A stretch of 64,000 bases of DNA from Sporolactobacillus sp. CQH2019 (GCF_028765345.1 NZ_JARAJZ010000001.1:496001-560000), one strand, 5' to 3'. Positions 47,237-57,254 are shown, numbered from the stretch's first letter. Notes: generated by a model not told the origin, from the letters alone. Numbers and translations are program-made.

Positions 47237-47270
47237 AGCCTTCTTCTTCCCGGAGAAGGCTTTTTATTTT
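47237..47270 (+). terminator. SAM-I expression-platform terminator
   Basis: AGCCTTCT/AGAAGGCT stem (47237-47244 with 47254-47261) followed by TTTTTATTTT. Confidence 0.92.
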
Positions 47271-47623
47271 GCAATCAGGCAAAATGGCGCTTATTCAGTA
47301 GTACAGGCAGCGGACTTTCAGGCGGGTGCTGCTTGTACAGAGCCTGCGCCGGTTTTTTCGAAACCTGACGCGGGTCCTTCAGGACAGCAGGAGAAGCGGG
47401 CAGCCGCGCGTAGGGACGGCCGGATGCCGCTGCGATCCTTCGCAACGGCCCCGACGCGCCTGATCGCTTCCTGCCAAATCCGCCGAAAAGCCGGTAATCG
47501 GCAGCGAACCGCTTTTTTTCGGATCCGGAGCCACGGGCGCCGATCCGCAGCGGCCAGTGGAAAAAATCATCAACTTGGCAACTATGTTTCATTCATAGAA
47601 AAACACTTTTAGGGGGAAAAGAA
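47271..47623. other. Long GC-rich leader between SAM-I terminator and the MetE-like gene
   Basis: 353 bp, noticeably GC rich around 47340-47560, with no credible gene on either strand. In most S-box genes the start follows the terminator within tens of bases, so this spacer is unusual. Confidence 0.4.
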
Positions 47624-48754
47624 ATGACCGTTATCACAGCCAAAAAAGCACCTTTCAGATTCGACCAGGTAGGAAGCCTGCTAAGACCGGCGGCATTAAA
47701 ATCCGCACGGGAAAAATTTGCGTCAGGAGAGATTGATCGGGCAGCATTGACCGAAACAGAAAATGAAGAGATTAGAAACATCGTGAACAGGCAAATCGAT
47801 CTGGGACTGAAAGCCGTTACGGACGGCGAATTTCGCCGCAGCTGGTGGCATCTGGATTTTCTTGCCGGACTGAACGGCGTCGAGACGTACTCACAGAACA
47901 AAAGCTACAAGTTTAAAGGCGCTAAAACACGCGACACCAATGTCCGTTTTATCGACAAAGTTTCATATAATCCCGATCACCCGTTTTTTGCCGCCTTCAG
48001 CTTTCTGAAAAGCATCGTTCCGGAAGGAATCCTCGCAAAGCAGACAATCCCCAGCCCGACGCTCTATTTCCGCGATCATCGCGATGATGAGGCAGTCAAT
48101 TTTTATCATTCCCGCGCAGACTTTCTGAACGATCTGGCAGCCGCATACCGGGAGACAATCCGCCATTTTTACGATTTGGGCTGTCGTTATTTACAGCTTG
48201 ACGACACAACCTGGGCTTTTCTGATCAACCAGATCATCCGTGCGAAAGATGCTGGTGAGAAAGCGAAATATGAACAATTGTCAGAGGACGCCGTGACCGT
48301 GATCAACGAGGCGCTGAAAGGCCGGCCGGAAGATCTGACGATTACCACCCATATCTGCCGCGGCAACTTCCGCTCGACCTTCTTGTTCTCGGGCGGTTAC
48401 GGTCCTGTGGCAGAATATCTGTCCCGGCTTCATGTCGACGGTTACTTTCTGGAATACGATAATGAACGTTCCGGAGACTTTTCACCGCTCAGGGAAATTT
48501 TTGCCGGGAAATCGGGCAAGAAAATAGTGCTGGGCCTCGTCACTTCAAAATTTCCGGAACTTGAATCTGAGGCGCTGCTGAAAAAGCGTATTAAGGAAGC
48601 AACAAAATATGTCCCGCTGGACAATCTCTGTCTGTCGACACAATGCGGTTTTGCCTCGACTGAAGAGGGAAATCAATTAACCGAAGCACAGCAGTGGGCC
48701 AAGTTAAAGCTGGTCGTCGATACCGCAAAGAACGTCTGGGCGGAAGCAGATTGA
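47624..48754 (+). CDS. MetE-like cobalamin-independent methyltransferase (YxjG/YxjH type)
   Basis: 376 residues, equivalent to the C-terminal catalytic domain of MetE: FDQVGSLLRPAALK, DGEFRRSWWHLDFL, RYLQLDDTTWAFL, TTHICRGNFRS, FLEYDNERSGDFSPLRE and STQCGFAST. The HxC and distal Cys zinc ligands are visible in HICRGN and TQCGF. B. subtilis yxjG and yxjH are likewise S-box controlled and are thought to methylate homocysteine using a folate or another donor. RBS AGGGGGAAAAG precedes the ATG. Confidence 0.92.
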   Translation: MTVITAKKAPFRFDQVGSLLRPAALKSAREKFASGEIDRAALTETENEEIRNIVNRQIDLGLKAVTDGEFRRSWWHLDFLAGLNGVETYSQNKSYKFKGAKTRDTNVRFIDKVSYNPDHPFFAAFSFLKSIVPEGILAKQTIPSPTLYFRDHRDDEAVNFYHSRADFLNDLAAAYRETIRHFYDLGCRYLQLDDTTWAFLINQIIRAKDAGEKAKYEQLSEDAVTVINEALKGRPEDLTITTHICRGNFRSTFLFSGGYGPVAEYLSRLHVDGYFLEYDNERSGDFSPLREIFAGKSGKKIVLGLVTSKFPELESEALLKKRIKEATKYVPLDNLCLSTQCGFASTEEGNQLTEAQQWAKLKLVVDTAKNVWAEAD

Positions 48755-49016
48755 CTCATTTGCCGTCACTAACAAAAGCCTGATCGAACCCTTTTCGTTT
48801 ATAGAAACAGCATTTTTCAACATAAATTTTTGTTTGCAAAAAAATTGATCACTGAACAAACAAGTCCTTTACCGAGAGCGAATGTTGATGCGCAACAGTA
48901 CCGGACTGTGCATCAAATCGATCAAAATAAAATGATAGGAATAAAATAAAGAGATGGAAGAATATAAAATGGAGGAATTTCTAGTCGTGTTGACTTCAGC
49001 CGGGTTCAATTTGAAT
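48755..49016. other. AT-rich gap after the MetE-like gene
   Basis: 262 bp leading into the first tandem array. No clear terminator for the MetE-like transcript and no gene were identified. Confidence 0.35.
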
Positions 49017-49161
49017 TTCGGTGCGACTGCCCAAATTCGGCGCAACTCTGGCCTGATTCGGTGCGACTTACTGAAGATTTGGTGCGACATTCCAGTGATT
49101 CGGTGCGACTCTGGCCTGATTCGGTGCGACTGCCCGGCGTTTCGGCATGGGTGCGCAGATT
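49017..49161. repeat. Tandem array 1: 21-bp units with TTCGGTGCGACT core
   Basis: Units begin at 49017, 49036, 49057, 49078, 49099, 49120 and 49141; the first is 19 bp, the rest 21 bp, the last degenerate. Each has a constant half (TTCGGTGCGACT) and a variable half of about 9 bp. Units 2 and 5 share CTGGCCTGA, units 1 and 6 share GCCC. It lies between convergent genes. A minus-strand frame (49006-49212) translating it as repeated SRTESGQ lacks a ribosome site. Confidence 0.9.
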
Positions 49162-49407
49162 CTTTTTATCGCGTGGCAGCTCATTTTTATGACAGGAGAC
49201 TTTTTTCATCAAATCTGTGCACCGGTCATGGAATGACTGCTTATTTTAATGAAAGACTGCTGATTCGTGCCTTTACGCGTACACATTTTCATTCGTCAAT
49301 GTCAATCCATCCGATAACAGATGATCTGAAAATCAGAGAAAGGGAACCAATCACGCGCCGTTAAATCATTCAGACGGAAGTCTTATAACCGGTATGTACA
49401 CGCTCAG

Positions 49408-49620
49408 ATGCGGCGGGCCCATTTTCGAGTTCCGGCGCGGATGAGCGTTTTGTTTTCCGGATTATTCAGGTCACGGCAGAGGCCGGACATCAGCCCGCGG
49501 CCTTTGCTGCAGGGCCTCACCCCCGATGAACAACGCCGGCTGCCGATCGTGCAGGAAATAATATTAAAAATAAAAAAGGAGCAATCATGCCCCTCACCTG
49601 AAGATTATTTCATTTCATAG
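49408..49620 (+). CDS. Candidate small protein, up to 70 aa
   Basis: A plus-strand frame whose C-terminal half (QGLTPDEQRRLPIVQEIILK, then KKEQSCPSPEDYFIS) looks like a genuine helical protein segment. The N-terminus is basic. Starts at 49408 or 49441 both lack a clear ribosome site, so it could be a fragment of a decayed gene. It sits alone between array 1 and gltD (convergent). No family recognised. Confidence 0.35.
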   Translation: MRRAHFRVPARMSVLFSGLFRSRQRPDISPRPLLQGLTPDEQRRLPIVQEIILKIKKEQSCPSPEDYFIS

Positions 49621-49875
49621 AAATATATCGGCGCCGGCAGAAAATATCGTCCTTCTGAAAAATCTCTCTGCTCAGCCGGATTGATCACTGTCCGCAAACT
49701 ATATGAACGCTCAGCCGAATCCTATTGCCGTCCGCTAGATATATATTCCGGGCATAGAAAGCATCCTCCGCTCAAAGTTTATCGCTCCGGGCCGCAGGGA
49801 TCAAGACTCTTGCCGGTGCATCTTCACAGATTCGGCCGCACGCCTCCCCAGCTCGTTTTTGCAAAGTGCTTCATG

Positions 49876-51354
49876 TTATTTAAACAGGCTTTTAAGCAGA
49901 GATTGTTTATCGTCCAGATAAAGATCGACGGCAGCCGCGGCTTTTCTTCCTTCTTCTATCGCCCAGACAATCAATGTCGCGCCCCTGCGCGCATCCCCTG
50001 CCGCAAAAATTCCTTCCCGGCTTGTCTGATAGTTGTGTTCGTCGGCGAGAATGACGCGTCCGGACGGGTCCCGTTGAATCTCAAAATCATCAAAGAGCCG
50101 ATCTTCGGCTCCGCGAAAACCGATTGCGATCAGGACAAGATCCGCGTCCCACTTCTTCTGCTCCCTGCCGTCTCTGTTCTTTTTAAACGAACCTGTCGTG
50201 AGTCCCGTTACATGACCGGCTTCATTGCCCGTAAATCGTTCCGTTTCTACATAATATTCACGCGGATCCCTGCCGAAGAGTTCTTCCGCTTCTTCATATG
50301 CATAATCAACGGAGAAAACATTCGGATGCTCCGGCCACGGATTGCCCGCCGTGCGCCGGTCGGGCAGGCGGCCGTGTTTTCCGAACTGGACGACGCTTCT
50401 GCACCCTTGACGGATCGCCGTGGCCACGCAGTCCTCTCCGGTATCGCCGCCGCCGATAACGATGACACGTTTCCCGCGGGCATTGAGATCCGGCGGCAGC
50501 GGTTCGCCGTACAGAAGATGACGATTGCTCACAGTCAGGTAGTTCATCGCCGGGGCGATTCCTTTCAAATCCCGGCCTTCAATCGGAAGCTCCCGGCGTT
50601 TTCCCGAACCCGTGCAGAGAACGACGGCGTCAAAATCGTTTTTCAGCTCGGCGGCTGTCACGTCCCTTCCGACATTCACACCCGTTTTGAACACGACACC
50701 TTCTTCTTCGAGCAGATGAACGCGGCGGTCCACCACATCCTTTTCAATTTTCATGCTTGGAATGCCGTACATCAAAAGGCCGCCGGGGCGGTCCGAACGT
50801 TCAAACACCGCCACCTCGTGTCCGATCTTATTCAGCTGATCGGCACAGGCAAGACCGGCGGGGCCCGAACCGACCACCGCTACCTTTTTTCCCGTGCGGC
50901 GCAGCGGCGGCCTGGGAACGACCCATCCTTCTTCAAACGCGCGGTCAATGATCGCTCGTTCTATCGACTTGATTGAAACAGGATCGCTGACGAAACCGGC
51001 CGTGCAGGAGCCTTCGCACGGTGCGGGGCAGGCCTTAGACGTGAATTCGGGAAAATTATTGGTTTTCGACAGCCGCTCGTACGCTTCTTTCCACAGGCCG
51101 CGATAGACCAGATCGTTCCATTCGGGAATCAGGTTATGGATCGGACAGCCGCTCGTCCCCCGATTCACTATCATCCCGATCTGGCAATAAGGAGTGCCGC
51201 AGTCCATGCAGCGGGCCGCCTGTTCGCCGATCTCTTTTTCCGTCATGGCTTCTTTGTATTCGTTCCAGTCGTCTGTCCGTTCTAAAGGGCTGCGTTCTTT
51301 CTGATTTTTTCTCTCTATATTCAGGAAACCCATGAATTGTCCCATTGTCTTCAT
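49876..51354 (-). CDS. gltD: Glutamate synthase small subunit GltD
   Basis: 492 residues. The N-terminal Fe-S cysteines lie in ARCMDCGTPYCQIG and KACPAPCEGSCTAGF; the FAD site is VAVVGSGPAGLACADQL and the NADPH site RVIVIGGGDTGEDC. GltD passes electrons from NADPH to GltB for glutamate synthesis from 2-oxoglutarate and glutamine. It follows gltB by 44 bases in the same operon. Confidence 0.96.
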   Translation of the reverse strand: MKTMGQFMGFLNIERKNQKERSPLERTDDWNEYKEAMTEKEIGEQAARCMDCGTPYCQIGMIVNRGTSGCPIHNLIPEWNDLVYRGLWKEAYERLSKTNNFPEFTSKACPAPCEGSCTAGFVSDPVSIKSIERAIIDRAFEEGWVVPRPPLRRTGKKVAVVGSGPAGLACADQLNKIGHEVAVFERSDRPGGLLMYGIPSMKIEKDVVDRRVHLLEEEGVVFKTGVNVGRDVTAAELKNDFDAVVLCTGSGKRRELPIEGRDLKGIAPAMNYLTVSNRHLLYGEPLPPDLNARGKRVIVIGGGDTGEDCVATAIRQGCRSVVQFGKHGRLPDRRTAGNPWPEHPNVFSVDYAYEEAEELFGRDPREYYVETERFTGNEAGHVTGLTTGSFKKNRDGREQKKWDADLVLIAIGFRGAEDRLFDDFEIQRDPSGRVILADEHNYQTSREGIFAAGDARRGATLIVWAIEEGRKAAAAVDLYLDDKQSLLKSLFK

Positions 51355-51398
51355 TTCATCCTTTCATCATTTATCCGGGCCTGTGACCGATCCAAACA

Positions 51399-54300
51399 TT
51401 ATACTGGCTGATAGACCGATTTGGAAACAACCAGTTTGCCCTGCTTCTTCAAATTAAAAGCCTGTTCCTCAGCCTGTTCTTCGGTCAGACCGTCCGCTTC
51501 CGACTGTCCGATCTGCGCGATAATCGCTTCATAGTCGCGAGGGATGATCTTGATCAGCCGTTTAAGCGCCTCTTCCCAGTTCAGGAGTACCTGCTTGGCT
51601 TTCGGACTGCCCGTATAATCCAGATGATGATGAACCAATGTATAGACTTCGTCCTGCTCCTGGCGGTCGGTCACTTGTTCAATGTTGACCAGTTCTTTAT
51701 TAATGTGCGCCAAAATCCGGTCCGGCTGTTGATCGGGCAGGATATAGGCGATTCCCCCGGACATACCGGCCGCAAAATTTCTGCCGACCGGGCCGAGAAT
51801 AACGACTTTGCCTCCCGTCATATATTCACAGCCGTTTTCTCCGACTCCCTCCACCACGGCATTTGCGCCGCTGTTGCGAACGGCGAAACGCCCGCCGGCC
51901 GTACCGCGGATATAGGCTTCGCCTTCCGTCGCGCCGAAGAAAGCAACATTACCGATCATTGCCTGAGAGTCAGTCGATACGCCGACAACTTCTTCCGACT
52001 TAATAATGACTTTGCCTCCGGACAGGCCCTTGCCGACATAGTCGTTTGCATCACCGGTGAGCACCATGGTCACGCCCCTTGGAACGAATGAGGCAAAGCT
52101 CTGCCCCGCGCTGCCCGTGAATGAAAGATTGATCGTGTCCTCCGGCAGGCCGCGTCCGCCCGTCGATTTTGAAATCACGTATCCGAGCGTTGTCCCTACG
52201 GTGCGGTCGGAGTTTTTCAGTTTATAAGACAGGTGAACCGGCTGCTTGTTTTCAATCGTCGGCAGGCAGGCGGAGATCAGCTTCCGCTCATCGAACCGTT
52301 TCTCCATATGGTGAGCCTGGGCGCGGGCAAAATGCCGTTTCGATACATCGCTTTCAGCCTGGTAAAGCAAATCCGACAGATCCAGGCGGCGCGCTTTCCA
52401 ATGGCCGTGCACCCCCTTCTTAATCCGGAGAAGATGGGCTTCGCCGATCACCTCATCGAGTGAGCGATACCCCAGATCGGCCAAATGTTCCCGAATATCC
52501 TGGGCAATGAATGTCATAAAATGAACAATGTAATCCGGACTTCCCGAAAAATTCTTGCGAAGCTGCGGATTCTGCGTCGCGATGCCGACCGGACAGGAAT
52601 CGAGATGGCAGGCGCGCATCATCAGACAGCCGAGCGCAACAAGCGGTGCGGTTGCGAATCCGAACTCTTCGGCGCCGAGACAGGCAGCAATCAGCACATC
52701 GCGGCCCGTCATCAGCTTACCGTCTGTTTCCAGCCTCACACGATCGCGAAGCCCGTTTTTCATTAACGTCTGATGGGCCTCCGCCAGGCCGATTTCCCAT
52801 GGCAGTCCGGCATGCTTGATGCTCGTCTTTGAGGCTGCCCCGGTGCCGCCGTCATGGCCGCTGATCAGAATAACGTCGGCTCTCCCCTTGGCAACGCCTG
52901 CAGCGATCGTACCGACGCCGCCCTTGGCCACCAGTTTTACACTGATTCTTGCCTTCGGATTGCTCGACTTCAGATCATAGATCAGCTGGGCAAGATCCTC
53001 AATGGAATAAATATCGTGATGCGGCGGCGGTGAAATCAGGCCGACACCCGTAGTCGCACGGCGCGTATGAGCGATCCACGGGTAGACTTTTCCGGCCGGG
53101 AGCTGCCCGCCTTCTCCGGGCTTAGCCCCCTGAGCCATCTTGATCTGCAGCTCGGCCGCTTCCGAAAGATAGTAGCTTGTGACGCCGAATCTGGCCGATG
53201 CCACCTGCTTGATCGCACTTCTGCGCCAGTCGCCGTTCTCGTCGCGGATAAATCGTTCCGGATCTTCGCCGCCTTCTCCGCTGTTGCTCTTGCCGCCGAT
53301 CCGGTTCATGGCGATTGCCAGCGCCTCATGTGCTTCTTTGCTGATGGAGCCGTATGACATCGCCCCGGTTTTAAAACGTTTGAACAGGCTCTCCACCGGC
53401 TCAACTTCTTCAATCGGAATCGGCTCGCGGTCCCGCTCAAAAGTCAGCAGGCTGCGAATGGTCGAAAAGGGGGCGTTGTCGGCCATCTCCGCATATTCCT
53501 TATAAAGTCCGTAATCATTCCGTCTTGTCGCCTGCTGAAGCATATGAACGATCAGCGGTTCAATCCTGTGCTGCTCGCCCCCCTGGCGCCACTGGAGCGT
53601 ACTGCCGGCATCGAGCGGCTTCATATGCCCCTGCCGCAGCTCTTCTGTCGCCCGGCCGTGGCGCGCCATCGTCTCGACCGCAATCTCGTCCAGCCCGATC
53701 CCGCCGATCTGCGAGACCGTCCCCTTAAAATACTTGTCGATCACTTCATTGGAAATACCGAGCGCTTCAAATGTCTGGGCTCCGCGATAGCTCTGAACAG
53801 AAGAAATGCCGACTTTGGACATCACTTTAACAATTCCTCCGACAAGCGCTTTAATATAATTTTCTTCTGCTTTTTCCGCAGAAATCTTCAGGTGTCCGGC
53901 GGCCTTCAGCGCGCGGACCGTTTCCAGAGCCAGGTAAGGGTGAATGGCATCCGCTCCATAGCCGAGAAGCATGGCGACCTGGTGGCTGTCCCGCGGTTCG
54001 CCGGAATCCACAATGAGACTGACACGGGTTCGCGTCCCCTGATCGATCAGGTGGTGGTGCAGCGCACTCACGGCAAGGAGCGAAGGAATCGGCAGTCTGT
54101 TTTCATCCATAGACCGATCCGAAAGCACGATCAGCAAAGTGCCGTCATAAATCAGCTGGTCAACTTGAAGAATCAGCTGATTAACGGCCTCCGCAAGACC
54201 TTTTTTACCTTTTGCGGCCGGGAACAGAATATCGACCGTTTCGGCTTTCAGCCCCTGGTGCTGAAGTTCATGAAAGGTTCTTCCGTCAAGGATCGGATGA

Positions 54301-55952
54301 TTCAGCCGAATCTGCGGCGAAACATGCTTCGTCGGATCGAGCAGGCTGACCTGCGGCCCGAGCCAGGTCACCTTTGACATGACCCAGGCCTCGCGAATGG
54401 CGTCAATCGGCGGATTCGTAACCTGGGAAAACCATTGTTTGAAATAATCAAACAGCAGCTGCGGTTTATTGGAGAGCACGGCCAGCGGCGTGTCGTTCCC
54501 CATCGACCCGGTCGGCTCTTTCCCGGCCTCCGCCATCGGCTGAATCGTTTTGGTCACATCTTCGTAAGTGTAGCCGTGCACCTTTTGCTGATAAAGGCGG
54601 ACGGAATCCGGAACTTTTCCTGTTTCCGGCCCGCCCCCTTTCAGTTCAATAACGGTTTTCCGCAGCAGCTCATGATAATCGACGGAATGACAAATTTCTT
54701 CCTTTAATTCATCACTGGGAATGATTCTCCCTTTTTCCGTATCGATCAACAGCAACTGTCCGGGCTTAAGGTGGCATCTTTCCCGGATGTTCCCGGCGGC
54801 CAGATCGGTAACGCCGACTTCCGAAGAAAAAACGACCTTATCGTCATTCGTAATATAGTAGCGGGCCGGACGCAGCCCGTTTCGATCGAGAATCGCTCCG
54901 ATCTGTTTTCCGTTGCAGAAACCGAGTGCCATCGGGCCGTCCCACGGTTCCATCAGCCTGCTGTGAAATTCATAAAAATCTTTCAGATATTCCGGCATTT
55001 CCGGATTGTCTTCCCATGGCTCCGGAACCATCATCATCACGGCATGAGGCAAAGAGAAACCGCGGTAGGTCAGGAATTCGAGAACATTATCGAAAATAGC
55101 GGAATCGCTTCCTTCAGGATCGATAATGCGGGGCAGACGTCCGCCCGAGAGGCGCTTTGCTTTTGCATCAAACCAGCTCATGTTCCCGCGGATTGTATTA
55201 ATTTCACCGTTATGAACAATCATACGGTTAGGATGCGCCCGTTCCCAGCTGGGAAACGTATTTGTACTGTAGCGGGAATGCACTAAAGCGACGGATGAAA
55301 TAAAACGCTCATCTTGAAGGTCTGTATAAAATGCAGAAACCTCTTTTGCACGGAGCATGCCTTTATATACAAGAGTCTGGCTCGAAAGGCTGGCAACATA
55401 AATTTCATCCTTGAGTTTTGCCTCAATCGCTTTCCTGAGCATATAAAGTTTCAGATCCAGTTTGCGGTCCGAATCCTGATTGGCTGTGCCGATAAACATC
55501 TGATACATGAACGGTGCCTTGCTGCGTGCCAGCGGGCTGATTTCATTTTCGGCAACCGGCACATCGCGTTCGCCGTAAAGGCGCAGATTCCGGGCGGCAA
55601 TACACGCTTTAATTTTACCGATCGCAACCAGCCTGCGGGAACGGTCCTGCGGGAGAAAAAACATGCCGACGCCGTAGTGGCCGGCAGGCGGCAGAGGAAA
55701 CGGACAAACCGAGTGGAAAAAACGATCCGGTACTTGCATCAGTATCCCTGCGCCGTCACCGGTTTTCCCGTCCGCCGCCTTACCGGCCCGGTGATCCAGC
55801 CTCGCCAGCATTTCAAGAGCTGTTCTGACAATCTCGTTCGATGCACGGCCTTTAATATCCGCATAAAGGCCGATTCCGCATGAATCGTGTTCGAATTCCG
55901 GACGGTAAAGGCCCTCGGCCTCCTCATCTTTTTTTTGACTATTCTTAATCAT
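51399..55952 (-). CDS. gltB: Glutamate synthase large subunit GltB
   Basis: About 1517 residues. An N-terminal propeptide ends before the nucleophilic Cys of EHDSCGIGLYADIKG, followed by the class II amidotransferase domain (ALVHSRYSTNTFPSW, MIVHNGEINTIRGN), a central domain, and the FMN-binding synthase domain (AKPGEGGQLPAGKVYPWIA, SGHDGGTGAASKTS). The [3Fe-4S] cysteines are in CLMMRACHLDSCPVGIATQ, and the GXGXG C-terminal domain (VEGVGENGCEYMTGG) ends the chain. Start assigned to the ATG at 55952; ATG 55961 is also possible. Confidence 0.96.
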   Translation of the reverse strand: MIKNSQKKDEEAEGLYRPEFEHDSCGIGLYADIKGRASNEIVRTALEMLARLDHRAGKAADGKTGDGAGILMQVPDRFFHSVCPFPLPPAGHYGVGMFFLPQDRSRRLVAIGKIKACIAARNLRLYGERDVPVAENEISPLARSKAPFMYQMFIGTANQDSDRKLDLKLYMLRKAIEAKLKDEIYVASLSSQTLVYKGMLRAKEVSAFYTDLQDERFISSVALVHSRYSTNTFPSWERAHPNRMIVHNGEINTIRGNMSWFDAKAKRLSGGRLPRIIDPEGSDSAIFDNVLEFLTYRGFSLPHAVMMMVPEPWEDNPEMPEYLKDFYEFHSRLMEPWDGPMALGFCNGKQIGAILDRNGLRPARYYITNDDKVVFSSEVGVTDLAAGNIRERCHLKPGQLLLIDTEKGRIIPSDELKEEICHSVDYHELLRKTVIELKGGGPETGKVPDSVRLYQQKVHGYTYEDVTKTIQPMAEAGKEPTGSMGNDTPLAVLSNKPQLLFDYFKQWFSQVTNPPIDAIREAWVMSKVTWLGPQVSLLDPTKHVSPQIRLNHPILDGRTFHELQHQGLKAETVDILFPAAKGKKGLAEAVNQLILQVDQLIYDGTLLIVLSDRSMDENRLPIPSLLAVSALHHHLIDQGTRTRVSLIVDSGEPRDSHQVAMLLGYGADAIHPYLALETVRALKAAGHLKISAEKAEENYIKALVGGIVKVMSKVGISSVQSYRGAQTFEALGISNEVIDKYFKGTVSQIGGIGLDEIAVETMARHGRATEELRQGHMKPLDAGSTLQWRQGGEQHRIEPLIVHMLQQATRRNDYGLYKEYAEMADNAPFSTIRSLLTFERDREPIPIEEVEPVESLFKRFKTGAMSYGSISKEAHEALAIAMNRIGGKSNSGEGGEDPERFIRDENGDWRRSAIKQVASARFGVTSYYLSEAAELQIKMAQGAKPGEGGQLPAGKVYPWIAHTRRATTGVGLISPPPHHDIYSIEDLAQLIYDLKSSNPKARISVKLVAKGGVGTIAAGVAKGRADVILISGHDGGTGAASKTSIKHAGLPWEIGLAEAHQTLMKNGLRDRVRLETDGKLMTGRDVLIAACLGAEEFGFATAPLVALGCLMMRACHLDSCPVGIATQNPQLRKNFSGSPDYIVHFMTFIAQDIREHLADLGYRSLDEVIGEAHLLRIKKGVHGHWKARRLDLSDLLYQAESDVSKRHFARAQAHHMEKRFDERKLISACLPTIENKQPVHLSYKLKNSDRTVGTTLGYVISKSTGGRGLPEDTINLSFTGSAGQSFASFVPRGVTMVLTGDANDYVGKGLSGGKVIIKSEEVVGVSTDSQAMIGNVAFFGATEGEAYIRGTAGGRFAVRNSGANAVVEGVGENGCEYMTGGKVVILGPVGRNFAAGMSGGIAYILPDQQPDRILAHINKELVNIEQVTDRQEQDEVYTLVHHHLDYTGSPKAKQVLLNWEEALKRLIKIIPRDYEAIIAQIGQSEADGLTEEQAEEQAFNLKKQGKLVVSKSVYQPV

Positions 55953-56055
55953 AAACCTCATCCTTCCTTCTGTTCGCAATCACGCATCACAACTGTTCAA
56001 CTTTTCAGAAAATATTTTTTATGTGTCTCTCTTCTTTTTTCCGAAAAGTATGGTA

Positions 56056-56090
56056 ATTATATTTTACACTTTCTTTATCAATCTTTACAA
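56056..56090 (-). promoter_or_regulatory. gltB promoter region
   Basis: Minus-strand TATAAT at 56056-56061, or TAAAAT at 56061-56066 with TTGTAA (56085-56090) 18 bases upstream. The spacing to the better -10 is poor, consistent with dependence on the activator GltC. Confidence 0.45.
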
Positions 56091-56111
56091 TATATAATTA
56101 AGAACATATAC

Positions 56112-56126
56112 ATCTCGTTTTGAGAT
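56112..56126. promoter_or_regulatory. GltC-type operator in the gltC-gltB gap
   Basis: A perfect ATCTC-N5-GAGAT dyad, matching the GltC box described in B. subtilis. It lies 17 bases before the gltC start and about 50 bases upstream of the gltB -10, suitable for autorepression and gltB activation. Confidence 0.75.
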
Positions 56127-56143
56127 GAATGGAGCCTGAAAAG

Positions 56144-57049
56144 ATGGAATTGCGGCAAATAGAGTATTTTATTGAAGCAGCAAAAAGAGAACATATTACG
56201 CAGGCGGCGGAAGCTTTGCATGTGGCCCAGTCGGCAATCAGCCGCCAGATTGCGCTTCTGGAAGACGAACTGGGTGTTTCTTTATTTTCGCGCAAGGGCC
56301 GGAACATCAAACTGACGGCGATGGGGAAGATCTTTCAGGAACATGCGGAACGCGGACTCCTGGAATTCGAAAAAGCCCAGCAGAAAATCAAGGAACATCT
56401 GAATCCGGAAGTCGGGCTGATCCGGCTGGGCATTTCGACGAGCCTATCCGTTCACACGCTGCCGATCATCCTCCAGAATTTCCACCGGCTGCATCCGGGC
56501 ATTGATTTTCAGCTGCATCAGGGGACGGTTCCTTATCTCATTCATTTAATTGAACAGGGAAATATCGATCTTGCTTTTGCTTCTCCGGTGCCTAAACAGC
56601 ATGAGATCGTCGGCAGCACCATTCTTTATACTGAGGAAATGGTGCTGCTGCTTCCCAAAAACCATCGTCTGGCAGGCAGAGAACCGGTATCGCTGAGTAA
56701 ACTGAAAAGAGAACGTTTTATCACATTCCGCAGCAAACTGTCTCTTCAGGAGCTCTTCCGCAATGCGTGCCGTCAGGCCGGATTTGAACCGAATATTGTT
56801 TTCGAAGGCGAAGACATGGACACGATCAAAGAGCTTGTTGCTTCGGATTTCGGCATCGCGCTGCTGCCGGAGAATGCAGCCGCGTACAACCTGCCCGCGG
56901 AAGTAGTCACCGTTCCTCTCGATTCTCCGAAAGTATCGCGCGCTGTCGGCATTCTCAGGCCCCGGGAGCGGGATCTCGCTCCTTCCGAGCAGCTTTTTTC
57001 AGGATACGTTGACAAATTCTACGACCGGCTCTACCGATTCGGCCAATAA
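56144..57049 (+). CDS. gltC: LysR-type activator GltC
   Basis: 301 residues. N-terminal HTH (MELRQIEYFIEAAKREHITQ, AAEALHVAQSAISRQIALLEDELG) and a LysR effector domain (RLGISTSLSVHTLPIIL, NIDLAFASP, FGIALLPEN). GltC activates gltAB according to the 2-oxoglutarate/glutamate balance. It is divergent from gltB, as in B. subtilis. Start ATG 56144, nine bases after GGAG. Confidence 0.92.
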   Translation: MELRQIEYFIEAAKREHITQAAEALHVAQSAISRQIALLEDELGVSLFSRKGRNIKLTAMGKIFQEHAERGLLEFEKAQQKIKEHLNPEVGLIRLGISTSLSVHTLPIILQNFHRLHPGIDFQLHQGTVPYLIHLIEQGNIDLAFASPVPKQHEIVGSTILYTEEMVLLLPKNHRLAGREPVSLSKLKRERFITFRSKLSLQELFRNACRQAGFEPNIVFEGEDMDTIKELVASDFGIALLPENAAAYNLPAEVVTVPLDSPKVSRAVGILRPRERDLAPSEQLFSGYVDKFYDRLYRFGQ

Positions 57050-57193
57050 AGGCGCGCGGCGTCACTTTCTCTGCCGCCCATGCTATGCCGGCCGAAAAAA
57101 CCTGGCCGCGGCGCAGGCCGGACCTTCGCTGCGGGGGCGGGACGGCCTTATCCGGACAGGCCTCAGGAGGCGCTTCATATATCCCGATACCGT

Positions 57194-57240
57194 TAAAAAA
57201 AGCCGACCGTTTCCTTAAGCAGGAAGCGAAGCGGCTTTTT
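57194..57240. terminator. Bidirectional terminator between gltC and lipA
   Basis: AAGCCG/CGGCTT outer stem with inner CG and TTCC/GGAA pairs, flanked by A7 on the left and T5 on the right. It serves the convergent gltC and lipA transcripts. Confidence 0.85.
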
Positions 57241-57254
57241 CGGTTTGATTCCGA

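Noticed and set aside
49006-49212. Minus-strand ORF encoding repeated SRTESGQ peptides
   Set aside because: It exists only because the array period is a multiple of three; there is no ribosome site and composition follows the DNA repeat.
53544-54377. 277-codon plus-strand ORF inside gltB
   Set aside because: Antisense to a fully intact gltB; composition typical of a shadow frame.
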